A stretch of 12,525 nucleotides of DNA from Planctomycetota bacterium. GTDB taxonomy: Bacteria; Planctomycetota; UBA1135; GCA-002686595. The position numbers and the translations under genes are program-made. Below the pieces are notes generated by a model. That model was not told the DNA's origin and ran no database searches. It saw only the letters and a program-made list of their open reading frames with translations. This document shows positions 1 through 5,257 of this stretch, piece by piece. Numbering within the stretch: position 1 is the first letter of the stretch; each line of letters opens with the position of its first letter. Where the stretch lies: assembly GCA_028823185.1 (NCBI GenBank), contig JAPKBY010000021.1:1-12525 (forward strand). Direction: 5' to 3'.

Positions 1-29
1 TTCAGGGGCAGAAGGTAATCTCGAGCCCG
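1..29 (-). repeat. Direct repeat copy A; stranded gene tail encoding GLEITFCP-stop
   Basis: These 29 bases match 1601-1629 at 28 of 29 positions. Read on the minus strand they encode GLEITFCP followed by TGA (stop at 2-4), which is exactly the C-terminal end of the FG-GAP protein ending at 1602. The single difference (position 17) is synonymous, ATT against ATC for Ile. Further into the would-be gene (30 onward) the similarity stops abruptly. The open frame continues to about 205 but reads nothing like the family, and it collides with the start of the plus-strand gene at 198. I read it as the remnant 3' end of a paralogous gene, or one arm of a recombination event. The match may extend left of position 1, which cannot be seen. 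Confidence 0.75.
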
Positions 30-197
30 CATTTCACCGTGCGGTACACGCCTCTTGGGGTTTGCATGCCAGTTCTCAACAAAAATGCAATCAATGAGAT
101 AGTGTGCAAGCTGTATCCATTTCGTGAACGAGTGCGTGCGGAAGCTCCATTTCGCATTCTCGTCTCTCCCAAAACTCTCCCCTCAAACAAGAACAGC

Positions 198-1553
198 ATG
201 ATCAAGAATAAGAGACCTATTCAAATCACCTTTGGTCTGGCGCTGCTTGTTTTCGCCATCGGCCCGGGCTCCGGAAGAGCCCAGGCTCAAGTGCTCGGAG
301 CAGACTTCGTAGGCGAATACGCGTTCACCAACGTCTCGGCGCCAATTGCCGTCCCCCCCTATTTTGGTGGATTGGAATTCAAGGCGGGAGACCCCAACAC
401 GCTGCTGTTCCTCGGAGATGTTGAGGCTGTGGGAGGCACCGTCCACGAAGTCGGCGTGATTCGAGACTCGGACGGACACATCACAGACTTCGATCCTGCG
501 GTGACCGTTCTCGCGACCGCCCCCGAGTGCAGCTGCTGCACTTACGGACCCAACGGCGTGCTCTTCTACACGACCTGGCCGACGAACACGTTGTGCCAGA
601 TCAAGCCCGGCAGCACCTTCCCCGACAAGATCATCGACCTTACCGCCCTCGGCATGGCTGTATCGTCCACTGGCGTAAATGTCGTACCTAGTGGTTTTCC
701 CGGAGCGGGCAACCTGAAGATCGGCTCCTACGACACCTCCTTGTGGTACGACGCGCAGCTCGTGGCGGATGCAAACGGCACCTACGACATCGTCGGCTTG
801 ACCAACACCACAATCTGCCCGACACCGGGAGGGAGCATCTACATCGATCCCTCCCAATACCCGGGGTTCACCGTAGACAGCATCGCGGTGGTTTTTTTCG
901 ATGGCGGGACAGTGGATGCGTACGAAATCGATGCCAATGGCGATCCTGTCTTTACTACCCGACGTACGTTCATTGACTGGCAAGGGGTCGACGAGCAGCT
1001 GGGGGCGGTCATGGATCCGAGCACCGGGGACCTTCTCTTTTCGGGCTACAACGGCGGCGAAGTGACCGTCGTGAAGAGGGCCGAATTTTCCGGCACATCG
1101 TTCTGCTCAGGTGACGGATCCAACGCAACCTGCCCCTGCGGCAACTCCGGCAACGCCGATCACGGCTGCGCAAACGGCGCAGACGCTATGGGCGCCAAGC
1201 TCGCGGCCTCCGGATCGGCCAGCGTCTCAGCTGCGAACATGGTGCTCTCCGCCTCGGGCCTCGTCCCGAACCAGCCCGGCCTCTACTTCCAGGGCAACAA
1301 CGCCATCAACGGCGGAATGGGCGTCGCGTTCGGCGACGGCCTGCGCTGCGCAGGCGGGGCTGTCATCCGTCTCCAAGTCCGCTTCGCCGACGGAGCCGGC
1401 TCCTCAGCGACGTCCATCGATGTCGCAGCCAACGGCGGCGTCGCACCAGGTGACGTGAAGCGCTACCAGATCTGGTACCGCGACCCCGGCACCAGCCTCT
1501 GCGGAGCGGGCTTCAACCTCTCCAACGGGATGGAAGTCACCTGGGGCGCCTGA
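198..1553 (+). CDS. Secreted protein of unknown function with planctomycete-type C-terminal module
   Basis: A 451-residue exported protein, function not recognised. The start at 198 is chosen because it opens a clear signal peptide: basic MIKNKR, hydrophobic stretch at about 8-22, then GRAQA with likely cleavage after residue 30. The frame is open back to 39, but those 53 residues look non-coding. Residues 31-300 are beta-rich and propeller-like with a CSCC cluster at 111-114. Residues 303-327 form a Cys- and Gly-rich linker (CSGDG, CPCGN, HGCANG). Residues 328-451 are a C-terminal domain with NQPGLYF, WYRDP and GFNLSNGME, shared with the convergent gene at 1602-3239. I saw no good SD or promoter upstream (30-197). 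The shared module could be a surface-anchoring or secretion-sorting domain, which is inference. The 1554-1601 gap holds a possible weak hairpin (1561-1565 with 1584-1588) without a T-run. Confidence 0.85.
   Translation: MIKNKRPIQITFGLALLVFAIGPGSGRAQAQVLGADFVGEYAFTNVSAPIAVPPYFGGLEFKAGDPNTLLFLGDVEAVGGTVHEVGVIRDSDGHITDFDPAVTVLATAPECSCCTYGPNGVLFYTTWPTNTLCQIKPGSTFPDKIIDLTALGMAVSSTGVNVVPSGFPGAGNLKIGSYDTSLWYDAQLVADANGTYDIVGLTNTTICPTPGGSIYIDPSQYPGFTVDSIAVVFFDGGTVDAYEIDANGDPVFTTRRTFIDWQGVDEQLGAVMDPSTGDLLFSGYNGGEVTVVKRAEFSGTSFCSGDGSNATCPCGNSGNADHGCANGADAMGAKLAASGSASVSAANMVLSASGLVPNQPGLYFQGNNAINGGMGVAFGDGLRCAGGAVIRLQVRFADGAGSSATSIDVAANGGVAPGDVKRYQIWYRDPGTSLCGAGFNLSNGMEVTWGA
1509..1529. repeat. 21-bp inverted repeat arm 1 (partner 1626-1646)
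   Basis: The 21 bases at 1509-1529 are the exact reverse complement of 1626-1646, with 96 bases between the arms. Both arms encode GFNLSNG in their own genes, which converge here. Identity at all third positions across seven codons, including Leu and Ser codons with several alternatives, exceeds what protein conservation needs. The span between the arms covers the ends of both genes, so the transcripts of each could pair over this stretch. Confidence 0.85.
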
Positions 1554-1600
1554 CGCAAGAGCCACCTGTGCCTGTAGGGGGATGTGGCGGCGGAAGTTGG

Positions 1601-1629
1601 TTCAGGGGCAGAAGGTGATCTCGAGCCCG
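1601..1629 (-). repeat. Direct repeat copy B (partner 1-29)
   Basis: Second copy of the 29-bp element, here in place as the last codons of the FG-GAP gene (GLEITFCP-stop). The repeat start points are exactly 1600 bases apart. The segment between copies (30-1600) contains one complete plus-strand gene with its upstream region and nothing else. Confidence 0.8.
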
Positions 1630-3239
1630 TTGGAGAGGTTGAAGCCGGAGAGACCACCCAGCGGGTCACGGTACCAGAGCTGGAAGTAACGGGTGTCCGC
1701 GGGTTGGATGCCGCTGAGCGCGTTGGCGTTCATGTCGAGCTGCTTGCTCGTGTTGCCGGAGGCGTCGAAGAACACCAGCGAAGGTATTCGAAGGATCGGG
1801 GTCGAGACACAGCGGACACCCTCACCGAAGGGCTGGTTCGCTGCGCCGGGGCCATGGAAGAAGAGGCCGGGCTGGTTGGAGGGTCCACCCGTGGCGTCGA
1901 AGCCGAGGCCGTTCAAGCTGACGGAGGGGATGCCGGTGATGCTGATCTGCACGCCAGAGCCGACCGTGTTCGGGCTGGTAGGACAGGAGTCCGTCGCGAT
2001 GCACTCGCAACCGTCAGGGACCCCGTTGCCGTTCAAGTCGGGCTCAGAGAGGTCGGGGATTCCGTTGGCGTTGCAGTCCCAGTGATAGAGATAGGCGGAC
2101 CCGGACTCGGGCCCGTTGTCGTCGTCCTCCTCGGCCCCTACGAGCGCTGTGCCGGCGTGGATGGCCACCCTCCCGAATCCGCCACGAGTTATGCCGTCGC
2201 TCGGCAAGATCTTCACGAGCTCGGCACCGGTCGTGACATCGAAGAGATAAGCGGACCCGGATCGGAACCCGTTGTCATCGTCCTTCGTGGCTCCGATGAT
2301 GGCCGTGCTGCCGCTGATCCCCACGGATACTCCGAAGACCTCATCCGCTTCGCCATCACTCGCCGTGAGCTTCGCGAGCTCGGCGCCGGTCGTCGCATCA
2401 AAGAGATATGCAGCGCCGGAGAAGGATCCATTGTCGTCGACGCCGGGTGCGCCGATGAGGATGGTGGTCCCGCTGATGGCGACGGAGAGCCCGAACTGGT
2501 CACTGCCCGCGCCGTCACTCGGGAGGAGCTTTGCCGTTTGGGCGAAGGTGATGGCGTCGAAGAGATAGACGGCCCCGGACCAGACCGTGCCGGAGGCATA
2601 TGGGGCTCCCACGACGATCGTATTCCCGTCCATGGCGAGTGCGTAGCCGAAGTTGTCGTCGGAGGTTCCATCGCTTGCCAGGATCTTCGCTAACTCAGTA
2701 CCGCTCGTCGCATCGAAGAGGTATGCGGACCCGGATCGGTATCCGTTCTCATCGTCCTTGGGAGAGCTGACGACGACGAGCTCTCCGCTGATCACGACGG
2801 AGTAACCGAAGTCGTCCAAAGAGGACACGTCACTTGGCTCGAGCTCCGTGATCTGGGTGCCCGTCGCCGTGTCGAAGATGTAGGCCGCCCCACCCCCCGC
2901 GGTGCCGGTGGCGCCCACGACACACTTGCTGCCACTGATCCCGACGGAGCTGCCGAATTTTTCGTTCGTCAACTGACCGCCCGGAACGCTGTTCGTCCAG
3001 ACCAACTCCAGGAGATGAGCTCCGGTGACGGCATTGTGGAGGTAGGCAGCTCCGGAGTTGCTTTCGGGGTTGTCGGCCCAGCTGGCCCCGACGATGGCGC
3101 GTTCTCCATCAAGCGCGACGGCCTCCCCATATTGGTCGTACCAGGAGCCGTCGTAGGCCCAGATCTTGAGCTCTTGCTGTCCCGAGACGAGTGGACACAG
3201 CAGAGCGAGCGTAACGGCGCTGATGAGGGAGAACTTCAC
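1602..3239 (-). CDS. Exported FG-GAP seven-bladed beta-propeller protein with shared C-terminal module
   Basis: A 545-residue exported protein. The start is GTG at 3237-3239, the first usable start after an in-frame stop at 3297-3299; the SD is weak (GGGG close to the start). Signal peptide MKFSLISAVTLALLCPLVSG, likely cut after residue 20. Residues 21-387 hold seven repeats of about 52 residues of the form SDG...D.FG.SVAISG...VGA...DDNG..SGSAYLFD, the FG-GAP (integrin alpha-like) pattern, enough for a closed seven-bladed propeller. D-D-x-N-G loops may bind calcium. Residues 388-411 are two DxNxNGxPD motifs ending in CEC, a calcium-loop linker seen in planctomycete surface proteins. Residues 420-545 are the C-terminal domain shared with the 198-1553 gene (NQPGLFF, WYRDP, GFNLSNGLEITFCP). 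Probably cell-surface, for adhesion or ligand binding; ligand unknown. It follows the S41 peptidase gene by 72 bases on the same strand. Confidence 0.9.
   Translation of the reverse strand: MKFSLISAVTLALLCPLVSGQQELKIWAYDGSWYDQYGEAVALDGERAIVGASWADNPESNSGAAYLHNAVTGAHLLELVWTNSVPGGQLTNEKFGSSVGISGSKCVVGATGTAGGGAAYIFDTATGTQITELEPSDVSSLDDFGYSVVISGELVVVSSPKDDENGYRSGSAYLFDATSGTELAKILASDGTSDDNFGYALAMDGNTIVVGAPYASGTVWSGAVYLFDAITFAQTAKLLPSDGAGSDQFGLSVAISGTTILIGAPGVDDNGSFSGAAYLFDATTGAELAKLTASDGEADEVFGVSVGISGSTAIIGATKDDDNGFRSGSAYLFDVTTGAELVKILPSDGITRGGFGRVAIHAGTALVGAEEDDDNGPESGSAYLYHWDCNANGIPDLSEPDLNGNGVPDGCECIATDSCPTSPNTVGSGVQISITGIPSVSLNGLGFDATGGPSNQPGLFFHGPGAANQPFGEGVRCVSTPILRIPSLVFFDASGNTSKQLDMNANALSGIQPADTRYFQLWYRDPLGGLSGFNLSNGLEITFCP
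2251..2285 (-). repeat. Internal propeller repeat with DNA-level identity to 2725-2759
   Basis: The 35 bases at 2251-2285 match 2725-2759 at 32 of 35 positions. They code for the DDDNGFRSGSA and DDENGYRSGSA loops of blades 6 and 3. The other blades share the protein pattern with weaker DNA similarity. This points to fairly recent duplication or gene conversion between non-adjacent blades. Confidence 0.7.
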
Positions 3240-3282
3240 GACCCCATCGTATCGGTAAGAGCCGGATCCGCTGACGAACTCT

Positions 3283-3343
3283 TCCGCGAAGCGCTTCTAG
3301 CGCCCAAGGGACTACGTGTCGGCGAGAGCTAGGATCTCTTCGA
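3283..3343 (-). repeat. 61-bp repeat, 3' copy (partner 4861-4921)
   Basis: 53 of 61 bases match 4861-4921 with no gaps, and the distance of 1578 bases keeps the same reading frame. In the 5' copy the peptide is EEILTLADTWSPGREKRFAE. Here it reads EEILALADT-stop-SLGR-stop-KRFAE. A change at 3313 turns the Trp codon TGG into TAG, which is the actual stop codon of the S41 peptidase. The copy therefore forms the last residues of the peptidase and continues into the spacer before the FG-GAP gene. Confidence 0.85.
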
Positions 3344-5081
3344 GAGCGACCTTCAACTGTGAGTCGCTACCCGCGATCAAAAAATCCCTAGGGGTAGGAA
3401 GCACCTCCATGTCGACCTCGATGCCGCGGCCGTCGTAGAGCCTGCCGTCCGGGCGGAAGGACGCCATCGAAGCGCAGCGCACCTCAAACCCTGTCTTTGG
3501 CAGTCGGAAGGACTGCGAGCGCGCGCTGCCACCTGAGCTAGCAGTGCCGAGCAGCGTCACGCGAGGGAGAAGCTCAACAGCACCGAGGAAGATGTCCGTC
3601 GCGCTGAAGCAGCCCGCGTCTGAGAGGACGACCACGGGCAAGTCGTAAAAGTACTCCGCCCGGTGACCGGTGCGGCCCATGACGAGATAGTGCCACTCGC
3701 TGAACTCGCCCACCGGCTGCCACTCCGGTTTGAAGGTAGCGGCAGCAGCTTCGATAGCCTCGCGCTGCCGGTCGTTCCAACCGCTCCAGTCGGCCCGGTG
3801 CATATAGCGAGCCTCCAGGTGATCCTCATCGAAGCGCTCCGAGAGGCGGTACTGAGCGATGTTGCCGACGACCGCGGGCTCCTTGGGGCCGATCAAATAT
3901 CCACCCAGCGCGAGCAGGAGCTCGCGCGTCCCGCCGCCGTTGCCGCGCACGTCAACAATGAGCCCCTTGGTGTCAACGAACTCCTCCATCGCCTCGTGCA
4001 AGGAGTCGACATCCCCGTCCATCTTGGCGATGCGCAGATAGCCGATGTCCCCGTCGAGGATCGTGCTGCGTGAACGCGGCCAGTCGCCATAGGTGGGCCG
4101 ACGCGATGAGAGCTCGAGCTCTCGCTCCACCGTATCGCTCCCATCCGCCGTCGAGAACGTCACCTTGAGCGGCGCGCCTGTCTCTTCTCCGAGGACCCGG
4201 CGCACCCAGTCGATCTCGCGCATGTCGCCGAGGGCGCGGCGGCGGACGAGCTGCGGGCTGCCGTTCGCGACATAGGGTCGCGCCAGTTCAATCCATTCGT
4301 CCATCGTCTTACCGTCGATCGATCGGACGAAGGGTGCGGCCGGCTCGACTAAGGCCGAGCGATCAGGGAGCACTGCGACGACGCCGCCCTCCGCCTCGAC
4401 GAGCAAGAAGGGCAGGTACTTGTCACCGCGCTGACCAAGAGGGAGGTTCGAGCGGACCTGAGCGTGTCCATCACCAAAGCGCATGAGGAGTCGATGCAGC
4501 TCGAGGCGCAGCTCCAAGATGTCGACTTGGTCTCCGGAGAGGCCGTCACGTATCTGTGCCAACTCACGGTCGAGGTCAACCTCACCAAGCCCCAGATAAG
4601 CAAACTGATCCTTGAGCCCCGCACCGAAGGCTTCGATGTCTGCGCGAGCGTCTCCTCTAGAGATGCTCGTAGGAGCTGATGGACGACTAGCACCGCTCGG
4701 CTCACTAGCCCTCCTAGAGGAACGCAAGGCAGAGCGCTTCGCTCGCGTCATCTCCACGCCCTCCAATCGAACCGCAGCTCCATCCTCAAGAGAGCGGAGG
4801 TCAAGGTCGACCTTCGCATCACCATCCCACTTGAGCCCCTGGAGCAGCGGAACTAAGTCCTCCGCGAAGCGCTTCTCACGCCCAGGGGACCATGTGTCAG
4901 CGAGAGTGAGGATCTCTTCGACGGCTATCCCGTCAATCGCGACGGGCTCGTACCAGGTGTCCTCGACCTGAACCTCTGGCTGATCATCCGACCAACGCAG
5001 CCCGTCGAAGGGGCTGGACTTCTCGTCAACATCTTGAGGGACGAGGGAGGCGAGACTCAGAACCAAGGCGAGAGAGACCAT
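3312..5081 (-). CDS. S41-family serine peptidase (tail-specific/tricorn-like core), exported
   Basis: A 589-residue peptidase-like protein. The ATG at 5081 has the SD AGGAG (5091-5095) at 9-base spacing. The N-terminus MVSLALVLSLASLVPQ is hydrophobic but lacks basic residues, so it is an unusual, likely short, signal peptide. Residues 35-112 form an N-terminal domain (WYEPVAIDGIAVEEI, KRFAEDLV). Residues 113-147 are an Arg/Ser-rich linker. The S41 core covers about 150-580: DGH at 204-206 (tricorn-like S41 signature), GLIVDVRGNGGG at 373-384, and VVVLSDAGCFSATDIFLG at 483-500 with Ser493 the expected nucleophile in GCFSATD, followed by GTASSGGSA and DGRGIEVD. The end, DSQLKVALEEIL, resembles the usual S41 terminus. 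The last residues and the stop lie in a 61-bp duplicate of the gene's own 5' region. The substrate is unknown. The gene lies directly behind the tRNA-fMet terminator, so its promoter or read-through is unclear. Confidence 0.9.
   Translation of the reverse strand: MVSLALVLSLASLVPQDVDEKSSPFDGLRWSDDQPEVQVEDTWYEPVAIDGIAVEEILTLADTWSPGREKRFAEDLVPLLQGLKWDGDAKVDLDLRSLEDGAAVRLEGVEMTRAKRSALRSSRRASEPSGASRPSAPTSISRGDARADIEAFGAGLKDQFAYLGLGEVDLDRELAQIRDGLSGDQVDILELRLELHRLLMRFGDGHAQVRSNLPLGQRGDKYLPFLLVEAEGGVVAVLPDRSALVEPAAPFVRSIDGKTMDEWIELARPYVANGSPQLVRRRALGDMREIDWVRRVLGEETGAPLKVTFSTADGSDTVERELELSSRRPTYGDWPRSRSTILDGDIGYLRIAKMDGDVDSLHEAMEEFVDTKGLIVDVRGNGGGTRELLLALGGYLIGPKEPAVVGNIAQYRLSERFDEDHLEARYMHRADWSGWNDRQREAIEAAAATFKPEWQPVGEFSEWHYLVMGRTGHRAEYFYDLPVVVLSDAGCFSATDIFLGAVELLPRVTLLGTASSGGSARSQSFRLPKTGFEVRCASMASFRPDGRLYDGRGIEVDMEVLPTPRDFLIAGSDSQLKVALEEILALADT
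4861..4921 (-). repeat. 61-bp repeat, 5' copy (partner 3283-3343)
   Basis: The in-place copy within the N-terminal domain of the S41 peptidase (about residues 54-73). It is likely the ancestral copy, since the peptide reads through without stops and continues into a coherent domain (EDLVPLLQGL). Confidence 0.8.
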
Positions 5082-5090
5082 GCTTCAAAA

Positions 5091-5095
5091 CTCCT
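5091..5095 (-). promoter_or_regulatory. Shine-Dalgarno of the S41 peptidase gene
   Basis: AGGAG on the minus strand, 9 bases before the ATG at 5079-5081. It is only 2 bases beyond the end of the terminator U-tract at 5098. Confidence 0.7.
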
Positions 5096-5097
5096 AT

Positions 5098-5136
5098 AAA
5101 AAAAGAGGGTCGTCCCCATTGGGAACAGCCCTCTTT
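5098..5136 (-). terminator. Intrinsic terminator of the tRNA-fMet gene
   Basis: On the minus strand the RNA forms a long hairpin. The outer arms 5129-5136 and 5102-5109 pair over 8 bp (AAAGAGGG with CCCUCUUU). The inner arms 5121-5126 and 5112-5117 pair over 6 bp with one G-U. The loop is AAU, and the two stems are separated by one C-A mismatch and one U-G pair. Seven consecutive U follow (5098-5104). This is a textbook rho-independent terminator, starting 5 bases after the encoded CCA. Confidence 0.88.
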
Positions 5137-5141
5137 GAATC

Positions 5142-5218
5142 TGGTAGCGGGGGTAGGATTCGAACCTACGACCTCCGGGTTATGAGCCCGACGAGCTGCC
5201 TGACTGCTCCACCCCGCG
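5142..5218 (-). tRNA. Initiator tRNA-fMet (CAU anticodon), CCA encoded
   Basis: 77 nt with the same layout as E. coli tRNA-fMet: acceptor CGCGGGG, TG, D-stem GAGC/GCTC, anticodon loop CTCATAA, variable AGGTC, T-arm GTAGG-TTCGAAT-CCTAC, acceptor 3' strand CCCCGCT, then A and CCA. Initiator identity rests on two hallmarks. Three consecutive G-C pairs (GGG/CCC) close the anticodon loop, and there is no Watson-Crick pair at 1-72. The mismatch here is C1 with U72 instead of the C-A of E. coli. The gene has its own promoter just upstream and a terminator just downstream, so it can be expressed as a single-gene unit. Confidence 0.96.
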
Positions 5219-5229
5219 ATTAGGGGAGC

Positions 5230-5257
5230 ATTCTGCACGGGCAGCGCCCGGAGTCAA
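5230..5257 (-). promoter_or_regulatory. Sigma70-like promoter of tRNA-fMet
   Basis: The -35 box TTGACT (5252-5257, 5/6 to consensus), a 16-base spacer and a -10 box CAGAAT (5230-5235, 4/6) are followed by 11 bases before the tRNA 5' end. The stretch after the -10 box begins GCTCCCC, a GC-rich discriminator of the type found at growth-rate and stringently controlled stable-RNA promoters. The -35 box contains the TGA stop codon of the HEAT-like gene (5254-5256). The spacer holds a 5-bp GC hairpin (5238-5250, CGGGC-GCT-GCCCG). Confidence 0.7.

Noticed and set aside
39..197. N-terminal extension of the plus-strand gene to 39
   Set aside because: The extra 53 residues precede a perfect signal peptide and have no SD; base composition there is AT-richer and looks intergenic.
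30..197. Promoter boxes upstream of the plus-strand gene (TTGCAT at 62-67, GATAGT at 98-103)
   Set aside because: Spacing between the boxes is far from 16-18 bases, so they do not make a believable pair.
183..983. 266-residue open frame on the minus strand
   Set aside because: Antisense shadow of the secreted protein at 198-1553, which has a signal peptide and a recognisable C-terminal module.
1554..1601. Bidirectional terminator between the convergent genes
   Set aside because: Only a 5-bp stem with a long loop and no T-run on either strand.
1584..2693. 369-residue open frame on the plus strand
   Set aside because: It lies antisense to the FG-GAP gene. Its sequence is Gly/Arg/Val-rich with no recognisable domain, while the minus strand has a signal peptide and seven clear repeats.
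3236..3247. Four-codon mini-ORF ATG GGG TCG TGA overlapping the FG-GAP GTG start
   Set aside because: Could be a translational coupling leader, but it has no SD and such short frames occur by chance.
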